A stretch of 64,000 nt of DNA, taken from positions 48,619,665 to 48,683,664 of the forward strand of contig OY754468.1 in assembly GCA_963575645.1 (NCBI GenBank). Reading direction: 5' to 3'. The notes below the pieces were generated by a model. The model had not been told where the DNA came from and searched no databases. It saw nothing but the letters and a program-made list of their open reading frames with translations. The position numbers and the translations under genes were made by a program. Each line of letters begins with the position of its first letter. Positions within the stretch are counted from its first letter, which is position 1. This document shows positions 11,756-23,823 of this stretch, piece by piece. This DNA comes from Xanthostigma xanthostigma (Eukaryota; Arthropoda; Insecta; Raphidioptera; Raphidiidae).

Positions 11756-12891
11756 ATAAACGTTTTCCCATCCCTTATTCAAAAGAAACACCGACTAAAC
11801 ACATTTTCTGTGTGATAAATTGAACATTTCTCAATACTTATCGTTGAATTAGTTCAGTAAATCTCCATGGCTTTCAATGTATCATACAAAGTATACCAGA
11901 TTTATCATAGAAGAATACCGATTTCACAGAGACTAAAAGAGGGCCGTCCAACTGGTAAATTGTTGCTGTTCTTCACTGCACAGGGCTGGCCGGACGATAT
12001 TTACAAAAATATCTGAAAATAATTAAAACAAATGTCCGCGACACGCCACTTCCGCGATACTTCACCCAATCATTCAAACAGACATTTCGAGGGAGCGGCA
12101 ATAAAGATATTTACACATTATGGAGTAACGAAATACTAAAATATTTATTTGCTAAACTCTTTAGTAATTATTGTTATTCTTTTATCTTCAACACCGTAAA
12201 GAGCAATATGATAGAAGAGAAACTACCGTATGAGATGCTAGCGAACTCTAGCGAGCCAGAATCATCAATACTGGTTGTGACGCACGCTACGCATTGGTTT
12301 GCATCTAGACTATCATACGCGCCACGGATCTAAAAGATGAATGCGGGCTTGCGCTTGTACAGTCTGTTGAAAAACTACAAACTCGCAACTCAACAAAACT
12401 AAAATAGCAATAACAACTTGACAATAGCGTACTCGACTGTACTTTAAAGCAGGAAAGCGACAAGTGACAAAGGCAACGAGCGATCACGGCCAATCACCGA
12501 GTTCCGTGCAGGTAGCTGAGAGGTGGTGGGAGTATCAACGGCTCTAAAATGTGCCTTTGCGACGCTGTTTGCGACTAACTTCCGAACCTTTTAGATCCGT
12601 GGCACGTATTATACCGCCGGCTTGTTTAGTCTAAATTGGAACAGTGTTTTTGAATGAAAAAATGATTCGGTGTAATGTAAAAAGTTGCAAAAGGCGTTAG
12701 AGAAAAGATTTACAACGTTATTGGGTTAGCCATTGCGTCAAAAAGTGCCCGAAAATTAATACCGTGATAATAACCACGGTAGTGACGATGAAAAGCCCTA
12801 TACTCACTGGCACACTTTGCAATGTAGATACGAAATATATTGATTTGCTTCCAACTCAACAGATAGCGCTAAATTTTTAAGCACTTTTAAC
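11756..12891. other. No gene seen
   Basis: AT-rich sequence with a more GC-balanced stretch (12200-12640) holding a matched pair of GGATCTAAAAG and CTTTTAGATCC near 12326 and 12588 with GCCACG/CGTGGC next to them, probably termini of another unclassified MITE. No convincing coding frame. Confidence 0.35.
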
Positions 12892-13430
12892 TAGTGATGT
12901 GCCGGATCGTTAAAAATGTATATCCGCGGATACGGATCTGAATACGGATATTTGGTTTCAAGATCCACGGATACGGATACGGATCTTAAGTTTCTTAGAG
13001 TACGCGGCGGTAAATATTGCACATCGACCTTTGGAAAGAGACTATCTGTTATGGGAAAAAGTTATTGACCTCTTTAGGAGTTAACGCTCATAACAGATTG
13101 TCTCTTTCCAAAGATCGATGTGCAATATCTCATTATAAAGATAGTTTTTTAGTACCTTTGGGTTATGTACTATTGGTATGGTACTCACTACGACAAATGT
13201 TTGCAATATAAAGGTGCTAAATACGATTTTAAAAAATAAAAAATAACCTGAATGGAATTTAACAGTTTTTCATTATTACCTACTCACCTATATATATAAA
13301 ATTTCATCTATGAATTGAAAATTAATAAGGTAAAAATTCCGTAAAAGATCCGCCAAAAACTAACGGATACGGATACGGATCTTTCTTCTCCCTCGGATAT
13401 CCGCGGATACGGATATCTGGCACATCACTA
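12892..13430. mobile_element. hAT non-autonomous element, 539 bp, perfect 8-bp target duplication
   Basis: Ends TAGTGATGTGCCGGAT and, reversed, TAGTGATGTGCCAGAT. CTTTTAAC flanks both sides (12884-12891 and 13431-13438). Both subterminal regions are rich in GGATACGGATAC and CCGCGGATA words, as hAT transposase-binding regions often are. A ~45-bp-arm hairpin (13015-13127) sits inside. No transposase remains. Confidence 0.85.
13015..13127. repeat. Inverted repeat inside the hAT element
   Basis: ATATTGCACATCGACCTTTG pairs with its near-complement CAAAGATCGATGTGCAATAT, continuing through GGAAAGAGAC..CTGTTATG; arms about 40 bp with few mismatches. May be a nested insertion. Confidence 0.7.
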
Positions 13431-13438
13431 CTTTTAAC

Positions 13439-16210
13439 ATTGCGCCTTATGGATCAGTTCGCTTCTACAGGCTTTACTTCAAACAAAGTATTTTGAGAAA
13501 ATTAATACAGAACAGTTCTCTCTATCTATTTTTACATTATTATTATTTCGTCTGCCAACATCACAAGAAACACGCTTATAAAAAAAATGCAATGTTTTTG
13601 CTCTAGTTACGCGATAATTTACATATCGTCGGGCGATGACACGATTTTCCTGTGTTTGATTTTTTCTAGGTTTGTTAAATCGGCCCTGGCAGAGCGCCAT
13701 TCTTTATTATAAGACGTTGAATAATGTAGCCTTCAACCGGGAAAACAGTTTTCGCAGTTAGTTTAATAGATATAAAACACCGAAGAACCTCTTATTCCGT
13801 TGTTTCAATATTTATATTCATATACTGTATTTTTCGAAACGAAAACACTGCTTTAAACACTTTAATCTCATTTAAATAAGATTTCAGTATAAATAACAAC
13901 AGATTTTGAAATCCTATCCTATAATACAGGTAACACGTCTACTATTCCCCCCAAAAAAAATATTTCAAATTAATTTTTAACACAAATTATTGCATTTTTA
14001 TATTTCCGTTTTGAATTAAGCGCGAAAACGCTCGTATGTGTAATGGCGTCCGTTTGTGACGTCACGCTTAAGTGACAACTGACATTGTGGATGCTGTATT
14101 TATGGGTGTAGAGCAGTAGTGCAGAGCTATTTCGCAGATGGGTATGTAAATTTACTTAATGATATGATTCATATTAAATATTTTCTTAAAAGGAGGTACT
14201 TAATAGTAAATATAGTATGGGCTTTCTTTAGCTGTGAGTTAACTAACCTCAAAAATAACCTATGACATAAGTGTTATAAAATATCACGAAACCACGAATA
14301 AACAATAAATCAACTAATTAAATGATCGCAACAAAAATTCAAGCAACACGGTGATTTTATTCTCTTTGATTTAAGCAGGCGTGACGTCATTCGATGTTTC
14401 AGTCAACATGGCCGTTTTCAGTATTTTATACTTTTATTTTGTTAAAAGTCTTATCATTCTCAATGTTTATATTAACACTGGATCATTTTTTAGAATCCTT
14501 TCAACATAATATACTTTTTTCTAAAACGCAGTTATTCTTTGATTCTTTTATATTGTCATCATGCTTATTGACGATATATTTACACAAAAGTTTAAGATTC
14601 TTACGAAAAACACTTTTATACAGCGTTTTCCGTGGCTCGAATATATTAAAAACGTATTTTTATTAACTTACAAAGTTTAAGAATTTTCTCGAATTAATAA
14701 AAAAAAAATAAGCTGCTTAGTTTTAAAACCATCGTCTCAACCCATCTATGTTTGTACGCAAAGTCGATATACTCAAGTTTAAAAAATTAAATTTGAAAAA
14801 GTTTGCTCAGAAGTCTTTTAAAGAGGAGAATATTCCGCTTCTGTATTTAAAATTTCATTCAGTTTCATAAGGAGCGCATTAAACAAAATTCAATATGGAT
14901 TGTAGATTATAAATGCACGACAACTCAGGCTATTTACGAATCGACATGGAGAACCATATATAATTCTCATGTTTCAAAATAATTCTTATATGGAAGTCCA
15001 AATCTGTCAAAAGGACATAATATGACATCTGGTGGTAGAAAAATTTACTCAAAAAAGGGATACATGCTGACAGTGCAAGTTTATTGTAAAATCGCTTATT
15101 ACAAATATAAAGCATGTAATACTTATCCTAATAGTCGAAGCACACTTTTTTTCCATAAATAAAAAAAAATATTTAAACAAAATATTGAAAATGAAAACCG
15201 CGACATTTTTCAATATCGCGGTATTAAACTATAATATCAGTTATTGCCATGTATACTTACTTTATTACATCACTACATACATACGCAGCCTGTGATTCCA
15301 CCGACTGGATTTATTGTGATTTGTCAAATTGAAAGCAAACAACGAGGTAGATAGTTTATAATGTGTTTCAGTATTGTCGCTCTCAATTAAGAGCAAATAT
15401 ATAAGAACTAAGAATATTATTAAACGGTTTTATTTATTGGACCACGGCATACAAGCCCGGAAACCAAGAAGATTTGGATCAACACCGGCCGTGAAAGCCT
15501 ACACACTTGGATATCATCGAAACTGTCTAGCTTATAAAGCTTTTTACCTATTTTTTGTTTATAGGACGACCGTATTAGTTTGTTTAAGGAAGACGCATTG
15601 CATAATAAATTGTGAAGTCGAATGGACTATAGCTCTCTGTTGATGAAGTATCTAATTTTCAAGTAAATTATCTTCTATATCTTTGGAGAAAAAGCAATTT
15701 ACGTAAAAATGAATAAATTAAAAATTTGTTTCAAGTTTTCAATTACAAACATTTCAAATTTCAATTGCGCAAAAGGTTATTGACTACATTTTTTAAAAGA
15801 TATCAAAATAAAGATACCGATACGTTTTTTAAATAATAAATAAATCACAGGGTGGTCCCTTTTTCTCCAGGACAATTTATCTGACTTCCCGGTTTTTTTT
15901 GACGTTTCAAAGTTTCCGAATAATTATACGTGTAAAGATTTTGTAGGTATACATTCTAAGAAAAAAAATGTTAAGCTTACCAAATTAAATTTGTGAATAT
16001 TTTTGTAGTTCACATACCTGAAACAAAAAAAGAAATACTTAATTAAAGTGAGAAATAAAAAATATACAATTTTTTATAAAAAACAAGTTTACCCTTTGAT
16101 GACGTTCTAGACACAATTTTTACTTTTTTCTACCTTTACCAGTTTCACACGGTTCAAGAGGATGTACTTTAACTATGTGAACTTTAAAGCTATTTATAAA
16201 ATAAATACTA
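13439..16210. other. Low-repeat stretch with no assignable gene
   Basis: Fewest recognisable repeats in the window. It holds two perfect TGACGTCA words (near 14057 and 14382), a possible splice donor CAGATGGGTATGT near 14136, and a reading frame at 15374-15643 that follows a plausible acceptor (GTGTTTCAG). I recognise none of the translations. An untranslated exon or a decayed gene is possible but not shown. Confidence 0.3.
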
Positions 16211-16400
16211 AAAGATTGAAGGATGAAACCTGGTGACATCGGATCAATGAACTTTGCAATACTGAGAAAAAAGACAGCATTGATTCTCCGAAGATGGCAC
16301 AAAGATTGCCGAAACGTCAGACAATAAAATGCAATAAAAAAACCTTCAGTATTTGCAAAGTTCATTGATCATATGCCACCAGGTTTCATCCTTCAATCTT
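16211..16400. mobile_element. Penelope-like terminal remnant with inverted arms
   Basis: AAGATTGAAGGATGAAACC at the left pairs with GGTTTCATCCTTCAATCTT at the right, arms about 50 bp. The centre holds a hammerhead-like core. A fragment of the same repeat lies at about 57305-57390. Association of such cores with Penelope-like element termini is established; that this copy belongs there is my inference. Confidence 0.45.
16288..16318 (+). ncRNA. Degenerate hammerhead-ribozyme-like core
   Basis: CCGAAGATGGC, a short loop, GCC, then GAAACGTC reproduces the order CUGANGA - stem II - GAAA - UH of minimal hammerheads in Penelope-like elements. The stem II pairing GGC/GCC is intact. The U of CUGA is C here, so activity is doubtful. 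Confidence 0.35.
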
Positions 16401-17005
16401 CTAATATTTAAACATGATTATCATCATTCTAAATTATTAGAGTTATTTTTCACAGAAATAAATAATGTAACACGTTTGTCTCGGCCTTAAAAGTCTTTAT
16501 TTATCAAAATAAATGTCGTTTGTAACAAAAATAACAATGTCTTATTATTTAATAAAAAAAATTCAATTTTGCATTATTATTTTTTTTTTAGAATTGTCAA
16601 AAAAATATTATTTACGTTTGTTATTGTTTTAATACCAAAATCAAACATATTTTTTTCCAAATCAGAATAGCTAATGATAAGCTATCGCCTTCAGCCGATT
16701 TTTCCATTAGTTTTGAAACAGGGGTGTTGCAATTATCCACTGTATTTATTTACGGAATTTATACGTGATTATGAAATATCCCCTCATTAATTACTTTCTG
16801 GCAATTATTCGCAGCCAAAAAAAAAAATATGTTTCAGTTTTAACCTCCGCCCTAAGCTATACAGTGCCCGGAGGCCCCTTGTTGAAAATTCACACTAAAA
16901 GGTATAAAAATTAAAAACGTATAAGTAACCTACTATTTTTAATGATGTATTTATAACAGGGATTAAACGCGAAAACAACTATATCAATATTAATTCTATA
17001 TATAA

Positions 17006-17297
17006 AAATATAGTTTAAAAAAACTAAAAAACACGCTTTATATCGAACTAAAAAGTAAAAAATATTTTTTTAAAATAAGCTTAAAACAATAATGAATAAA
17101 AAATACTAGTATTATTGTGAAAAAAGCGTGGGGCGCTCGATGTACGAAAATGTGGAACAAAGCGCCCCACGCTTTGTTCACAATAATACTAGTATTTTTT
17201 ATTCATTATTGTTTTAAGCTTATTTAAAAAAAAAACTATTTTTTACTTTTTAGTTCGATATAAAGCGTGTTTTTTAGTTTTTTTTTAAACTATATTT
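17006..17297. repeat. Long inverted repeat (~130-bp arms)
   Basis: AAATATAGTTTAAAAAAAC at the left mirrors the right end; the arms pair almost throughout, including GAACTAAAAAGTAAAAAAT and TACTAGTATTATTGTGAA, down to a short loop bounded by GCGTGGGGCGCT / AGCGCCCCACGC. It shares ACTAAAAAGTAAAAAAT with the hairpins at 21.4, 23.8 and 24.3 kb. Confidence 0.85.
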
Positions 17298-17361
17298 ATT
17301 TTCCACTTTTTAGTTCGATTTATTGTCAAAAATTTGCCGAAAAAAAAACAATTTTTTTTTC

Positions 17362-17448
17362 GGCGTGGACGGGATTAGAACCCACGATACGTGATTCCGA
17401 GAGTTGACGTCAGCGAAGACCCATGCTTTAGACCGCACGGCTACCCAC
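17362..17448 (-). pseudogene. Class II (Leu/Ser-like) tRNA-derived sequence
   Basis: On the minus strand: GTAGCCGTGCGGTCTAAAGC resembles a Leu tRNA D arm, a long variable region follows, and CGTGGGTTCTAATCCCG resembles the T arm with box B changed (GGTTCTAATCC). The acceptor ends pair only in part and the anticodon stem does not fold well. Either a decayed tRNA gene or the head of a tRNA-derived SINE. Confidence 0.45.
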
Positions 17449-17519
17449 TGTAGTTACAGTGCTGGCATATTATAACTACACTAATAAACCACTTGCTGTA
17501 GTCCAAGCGAAGGTTACAA

Positions 17520-17563
17520 ACAAACATACATACATACATACATACATACATACATACATACAA
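17520..17563 (+). repeat. (ACAT)n microsatellite
   Basis: About ten copies of a 4-bp unit, followed by a ~32-bp duplication containing AAGTGAAGCTAATA and AAAGCGTGTAA. Confidence 0.9.
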
Positions 17564-18171
17564 ACTTACAAGTGAAGCTAATAAAAAGCGTGTAATTACA
17601 AGTGAAGCTAATATAAAGCGTGTAAAAATAATAATGGCACCGACAGCCAAGATCTTTATCTTTATCGAATTTACGATCTTTAGGTTACGAGGCCGCCACC
17701 TCAACTTAATGTTCTACACTCAGTTTTTATAGTAGGTATACACTATACGTATGCTGCATCGTTTCGTTACATATTCAATCTCACGAATCGATTTTATAGC
17801 GTGTCAAAAGCAGTTCCTTTTTATTAACATTTTTTTTTGTGAATAGGTATGTTCCGCTCCTGCAGCTTGTGAGGCACTAAGCTGTATAGCGTGTAGCCTA
17901 TGTTATGTCTAAATCCGGCACTGACTGTTCGATATAATTAATTTTCGGTGAGAGCATGTTTCAATAGCGCTACCATTGAGCCGAACACGGATCGCTACAT
18001 TGTAGCAAGTACGTGACGTGACGTGGAAAGTGCAGACAAAAAGCACGAGCAGCTACCGTGACAGAGCACTAATTATGATGCACGTTTCCAACGCATAAAT
18101 TACATATAATATAAATGTACACAAGACATTAATACGACCACGACATAATCTATACTCCTTATGGCTGCGGT

Positions 18172-18400
18172 CATGGACGTACCCAGCTTTTGGCCTGGGG
18201 GAGGGGACAAATCAGACATTTCTTAAGCCTTATCAATTATTTATTCATATTAATTTTTTGATTAATCTAACAAAAGATTTGTTTTACCCGTTGTCGTTTC
18301 TGTATTTGCACGTTTTTTTATTATTGAATTTAATTTTACATAAGCATACAAAATCCAGGAGGCAGCTGCCCCCCTCTGCCCTTCCCCGGGTACGCCCATG
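18172..18400. mobile_element. hAT-type MITE, 229 bp
   Basis: Ends CATGGACGTACCC and, reversed, CATGGGCGTACCC. The flanking 8-mers are GCTGCGGT (18164-18171) and GCTGTGGT (18401-18408), seven of eight matching, as for an ageing hAT duplication. Subterminal G/C-rich runs (GGGGGAGGGG; CCCCCCTCTGCCC) mirror one another. No ORF. Confidence 0.7.
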
Positions 18401-19002
18401 GCTGTGGTGAAAACAAAACACACACACAGCCTTCGTTATTCCATGGCCCATTTGATTTATCAATTTAGTTAATAAGATTAATGTAGAGTCTGCGTATAAA
18501 AACGTCACACTCTTGTCAAAATGGTCTTCATTACGCCCTCGATACATACAGGGTGTCCCATTAAGAATGGGACATAGAACAACCGCAGATTCTCCAATTC
18601 AAAATAAAACGATTAAGCGAAATATGCTTAGATAAAATGTTGCTCGTTTTCGAAATACGGGGTGTTGAAGTTGAAAACTGAAAGATTATTAATGTCCATA
18701 ATTTTTTTAATACACCGTATAATTTTACTCAAATCGGCACACTTGTTAAATATCATAAAATGCATCTAACAATAAAAAAATTAGTTCAGTACGCTCTACC
18801 AGTGGTGTACGGCAGGAGTAAGTAATGCTTGTACCCCTTCTAAATGTTACGCCGCTGTCTAAATTTTAATTTTGACTATAATTTTAATTTTTTTGATATT
18901 TTATAAGTCAATAATGTACACTTGTTAGTTTGTTATAAAGTCATTGGTTTTCGAGATATTCGCAGTTAAAGATAGATAGACATGTACTTTTTATTTGTAT
19001 TA

Positions 19003-19159
19003 TTATTAATAATATTCATTTTTACAATTTTGTCTTAAAACCAAACAAAGTAGAAACTAATGTAATGAAATTTTTAAAAAATTTTTAAAAATTTCATTAC
19101 ATTAGTTTCTACTTTGTTTGGTTTTAAGACAAAATTGTAAAAATGAATATTATTAATAA
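19003..19159. repeat. Perfect 157-bp palindrome
   Basis: Two 78-bp arms match base for base with essentially no spacer; the centre is TTTTTAAAAAATTTTTAAAAA near 19081. Perfect identity means recent origin, gene conversion, or an assembly artefact. Confidence 0.9.
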
Positions 19160-19789
19160 AAAAACATGCTAGATGTTGAAAACAAACTGACTATCACCAA
19201 ATAACAAATACGAAAAAGTTTCATGTCTATGTATCATCAAAATTATCATTGTTATCTAGGTTTGAATCATTTTTTTGACAACTAATTTTTTTTGGTTGCT
19301 TGTCACCACGTCATGGCAACCTTAGACAGTTTTGAAAAAAATTGGCACATAGGTGGAGAAAGGTTTGCCACCCCTGTACTAGTGTACATTTATTTGCGTT
19401 TATAAAATTCGGGTTATTTATTAAAAAAAAACAAAAGCTGCATTTGCTAATGGTAGTTTAATGTTCTTTTTGACGTTAAATGTTATGAGTATCTACATCC
19501 TATAAAGTATAGACCAATGCATAATTTGACAAGTTTTTATGAACATACGATAAGCAAAAAAGAAAAATACAAGAAACTGTCATAACGTTTCCTTGCGAGA
19601 AAACTTTTTTAATGGATTTTCAAGTGTAGTTAAATTTTTTTACAGTGTAAATAGCGCACGAATCAAAAGCGCACATCGCAGATCTGCAGAAGTACAGTTT
19701 TCAAAGAAAATAACGAATATTAAAAACTACACGAACGAGTAACTCTTTTATATTAAATAAAAAATTACGTTACACCTGAGCATGCGCGA

Positions 19790-20358
19790 CGTTCAAATTA
19801 TAACGTCAGCTCGCAGATCACTCAAGTCCGCCGGATGACTTCATCCCCACACACGAGGCAACCTTTGTAATTTACTGACCTTGATAATGATGTCCTTTAA
19901 AAGCGCGTATTCTAATATAATAATTACAAAAAAAAAAACGATTTTCACGAAGTTTTGTGAAATCAAACGTTCTGATTATGACGTCAGCTCGCAGATCATC
20001 CACGCAATATTGACAGGTCCGCCGGATTACGTCATCCCCACACTACTATCCAACGGAACGATGCAGCCTTTGTAAATTACTGACATTGATAATGATGCCC
20101 TTTCAAAGCACGCATTAGAAAAAAAAAATAGATTTTTATCTGAAGTTTTGTGAAATCTAAAGTTCTGATTATGACGTCAGCTCACAGATTATCCACGCAA
20201 TATTGACAGATCCGCTGGATGACGTCATCGGTCATCCCCACACTACTATCCAACGGAACGAGGCAGCCTTTGTAAATTACTGACCTTGATAATGATGCCC
20301 TTTCAAATTACGCATTACAAAAAAAAATCGATTTTCATCTGAAGTTTTATAAAATCAA
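19790..20358 (+). repeat. Three-copy tandem repeat, ~180-195 bp unit
   Basis: Units are marked by ACGTCAGCTC at 19803, 19980 and 20173. Each contains that word, a CCGCCGGAT or CCGCTGGAT word, CATCCCCACAC, and a TTTGTAA..TACTGAC..TTGATAATGATG stretch. The second and third contain full TGACGTCA-type words. Unit three has a small GTCATC duplication. Confidence 0.85.
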
Positions 20359-20635
20359 AACCTCAATTGAAGAAAAAAACTTATTTTACAATAAAAACAT
20401 ACAATTTTCTGTGCCATCATCTTTTGTATGTTCGTGTTGTACGTATTAATACAAAACAGTTTTCCCTCAACGAATTGAAAGGGTGGAAAAACTTTCAACA
20501 TAAGAAAAGGTTTTCTACAAGAAAAAGAACGAAAGAAAACTGTACCGGGCTACCGTAGAAACTTTTACAAGATGTGTTCATACATTATACAGAGTGTTTT
20601 TTTTTTCATTAATACAGCAGTATTAATTACTACAA

Positions 20636-20995
20636 ATGAAACATGTGTTATATATAGGTAATAAAGATAAATATAAACTAGGTTCTGATATTCACAACAT
20701 CAATGCACGTCAAAAAAGTACTCTAAGAGTTCCTTATAGTCGCTTCAATTTGAGCAAAAGATCCCCAGCCCATCTAGGGGTAACTATTTTTAATAAACTG
20801 TCTGCACATATAAAATTAGCCACAGATGTAAAACATTTTAGAAATTCTCTGAAAATGTATTTGCTGGAAAACGCTTTTTATAATTTAAATGAATATTTAG
20901 TGTAATGTTCATTCACCTGACATTTTTAATACTGTACTTTACAGTTTCTTAAAATAAAAGCTTATTATTATTATTATTAAATTATTATATTATTA
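20636..20995 (+). mobile_element. 5'-truncated LINE 3' end with (TTA)n tail
   Basis: The last ~85 codons of a LINE ORF2 are followed by a short 3' UTR with AATAAA-type signal (AAAATAAAAG) and a TTATTATTATTA tail. Extreme 5' truncation is typical of target-primed reverse transcription. Confidence 0.75.
20654..20905 (+). pseudogene. C-terminal fragment of LINE ORF2
   Basis: The translation contains SRFNLSKRSPAHLG, FNKLSAHIKLATD and FRNSLKMYLLENAFYNLNEYL. This layout (YNKLP-type motif, then a Fk..lk.yLl..fY.l.E tail) is what lies downstream of reverse transcriptase in Jockey/CR1-type LINEs. The endonuclease and reverse transcriptase are absent. Confidence 0.7.
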
Positions 20996-21128
20996 AAAAA
21001 AATCAACTGAGGGGGCTAGACACCTCTTAAACGCAATAAAAAATGCCTGGATCATAATTTTTTAAATTAGAATATACCGACCTTCAAGACGTTATTTTTT
21101 GCACAAATAAGTAGGTACACTCTATTTT

Positions 21129-21656
21129 TAACCAACTTCAAAAAAGGAGGAGGTTCTATGTTCGACAGTATATATTTTTTTAATTTTATGTATGTTCACC
21201 GATTTCTCCGTCAATTATGGACCGATTTTCAAATATTTTTTTTTAATTCGAAAAAGTGCACTTCCGAGATGGTTCCATCGGAACCAAGTCAGGATCTGAT
21301 GGTGGAATACGGAGAAATCGAGGGAAACTCTCAAATTTCAAAGGCACGCATACTTGGCCTACCCATTGCAATACTTTATCTAACACTAAAATGAGAAAAA
21401 TAAAATATTTTTAACAAAAAAAAATTGAACCGACTTCAAAATATGCACTAAAAAGTAAAAAATAATAATTATTGTTATTTTTGGAGTCGGTGTCAGCCAA
21501 ACTGAAATTTATTCCGAGAACTAGAGACATGTAAGATTTAAATTGCTACTTTCGAATTCCGATGTCACACCGACTCCAAAAATAACAATAATTATTATTT
21601 TTTACTTTTTAGTGCATATTTTGAAGTCGGTTTATTTTTTTTGTTAAAAATATTTT
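21129..21656 (+). mobile_element. Composite hairpin element (copy 1)
   Basis: Left part begins AACCAACTTCAAAAAAGG with GGAGGAGG, followed by ~250 bp with a short reading frame that exists only because the repeat is open there. It runs into a long inverted repeat (21402-21656) with GAACCGACTTC in each arm. The same composite lies reversed at 23824-24307. Confidence 0.65.
21402..21656. repeat. Long inverted repeat (~95-bp arms)
   Basis: AAAATATTTTTAAC through GGAGTCGGTGT pairs with ACACCGACTCC through GTTAAAAATATTTT, apart from small differences; loop ~65 nt. Contains GCACTAAAAAGTAAAAAATA and its complement. Confidence 0.85.
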
Positions 21657-21837
21657 AATAGTATTGTTTGAAAATGTTAATATAGAAGAACTGTTCAAAA
21701 TTCATTACACTTCACTGAACAGTTTAAAATTTTGAATACAACTAACATAAAATCGTATAATAAAACTATCAAAAAGGTAAATTATGCAACATCTTTCATG
21801 ACTGTTGTAATTACTTAATACTCTCGCATAAAATAAA

Positions 21838-22090
21838 GACCGCTGCACACGAGGCTAGAAACGCTGCTAGTGCTTGCTAGATTTGCCAACTAATTTTCTA
21901 GCGCTGGTTTGTTATGTGCTCGCTTCACACCAGACATCTTTTCAAGCTAGTTTTGTGAATAAATCAGGTGCGCGCGCAGTGACAGTTCAAATATAAACAT
22001 AGAGCAAAACGTATCTGTTGTCTGACACTGAGCAGAATGACGCCATGTTAGTTTGTGGGCGTTTGTTCAAGTCGCCCACGTGACAAGATA
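21838..22090 (-). mobile_element. Truncated copy of the CCGCTGCACACGAGGCTAG MITE
   Basis: Reverse-oriented relative to 3460-3884: it has the right-end terminal repeat, the GTGCGCGCGCAGTGACAG block and the CCCACGTGACAAGATACT block, then stops. The opposite terminus is missing. Confidence 0.65.
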
Positions 22091-22897
22091 CTATTTTGAT
22101 GATTTTTTCGAATAACCAAAACTGTATTTTCAACATATATATTTAATAACTTCTATATTGCTAGTGGCCGCAAGTGAAAGCGTGGCCCATGAAGTGAGAC
22201 AGCAAATTACTGTTTTGTATCTCTTTCTTTTTACTTGATCCGTTGTGCGCAAGTGCCGCGTCTGTAGTGGAATAGAGCAAGCCACCCCCCTTTCACAGCT
22301 TAGTTCCATTGGCAAGCATCTATTCACGGACATGCGCATGAGACTCAGAGTATAATAAGTGAGACAGACGTGTATATGGCTGCACCGTAGTGTTTACGTC
22401 TTTCTCCCGATCTTTGCTAGCAATGTAGAGGGTATTAAATATATGATTTTTAAAGTTATTTGTTTGTCAGACATTTTGTATAAAGTACATAGAAAAAATC
22501 TGTACACAAAACTTTATTATAGAAGGAAAGAAAAAGAGAAAAAAGAAAACAAGTATGTGTGTAACAGAAAGAGAGAGAAAGATGTAGAGCTGTTGAACCG
22601 ATATTTTACTTCATACGCTTGTACACGTTTAAATGAAAAAGTTTGCTCTAATGTTATATAATGTTGGTATTATATCTGATGAAACGTAGACATCTTGCAT
22701 GACAAATTTTCACATAAGTTTTGAAATAAACAAATTTACATTTCTCTTAAACTATAACATCATTATTTTAGCTTTTTGTTCGCTGATTCGGCTTAAAAGG
22801 CTCAGGAACAAACATTTATCTAAAGGCTGCTGCACACGAGACTAGTTTTGCCGCTACATTAGCTGAATCATAGTTAGATAGATATTTTTATTCTGTA
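22091..22897. other. No gene seen
   Basis: Short frames on both strands are not recognisable and one is a basic, low-complexity run. A terminal fragment of the GCTGCACACGAG MITE lies at 22825-22860, where a 5'-truncated Helitron-like copy then begins. Confidence 0.4.
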
Positions 22898-23354
22898 AAC
22901 AGAGTATGAGACTGTTAATATCAGGGTCGTGGGTTCGAGCCCCACGTTGGGCGAATATATTTTTAATTTTTTTTATTTTCTACATTGCTTCTTTGTAAGG
23001 CTTACATTTAATTTTATTTACGACTAATTAAAGTAAAATAAATCTAATTAATAGCTCATTTGAAAACTGTTATAACCATAGGTACCTATATAAAAATAAT
23101 TATCCTACAGTGTTTTCAATTAAATATTTATTATATTTTATTAATTACAGCAATTATTGATTTAAAAGAAAATTACTTAAAATAAGTATAAATACTGCTT
23201 TTTATCGACAAAAACTTTTGAACGGTAACTCCGATCATCATGATATTTGGACACAACATTCATCTCGGTAAACTAAGATAAATGTGCGAACTCATGTCCC
23301 TCCCTTCCCCATTCGTTCTTTTGCACCCGGGTGAAACCGGACGGGACCGCTAGT
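22898..23354 (+). mobile_element. Helitron-like element, 5'-truncated
   Basis: Starts within the tRNA-like segment, then follows the family to the CACCCGGGTGAAACCGG hairpin and CTAGT end. The 5' third of the element is missing. Confidence 0.7.
22901..22952 (+). pseudogene. Partial tRNA-Lys-like segment
   Basis: Only the anticodon arm onward: AGACTGTTAATATCAGGG, then TCGTGGGTTCGAGCC, CCACGTTGGGCG. The loop CTGTTAA would give a GTT anticodon. The D arm is lost with the truncation. Confidence 0.55.
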
Positions 23355-23823
23355 ACATTTATAAAAGTTCTGCAGCAGTTTGCTTAAGTAAAAATATGTG
23401 TAGATATAACAAAGTCATATCGTGTCGACACGATCCCGTCAATTATAATACCATCAAATGATACAAAAAAAAATAATAATAATATACCTAACAGCGGTAC
23501 AAAGACAGAAGAGCGCAATGTACTAAGATTTTTATGGTGAGTGGTTGCCTAGCAACAGGCTGTCGATAGAATCTCAAGAAAAGAAAATTGCATTATTGAA
23601 TGCTGTAATAAACGTTTAATAGCTTGTTTTTCTCGCTCGGTACAACGCAACGATCCTGGCCTACATATACGACAAATCATGTAGATCGTCCCTATATCCT
23701 TTTAAGAAAACAATATCTATCTGTCTGTCTGTAACTCGAGTACCGCTGCACCGATTTTCATGTGGTTTTCTAACATCACAGTTTTTTGCGTTGGGTGTCA
23801 AAAATGCCGACGAGATTGAGAGA

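Noticed and set aside
18550-18780. CAGGGTGTCCCATTAAG start of a possible DNA transposon
   Set aside because: No matching second end was found in range; a GGACACCCTGTATA word at 60515 is too far to pair.
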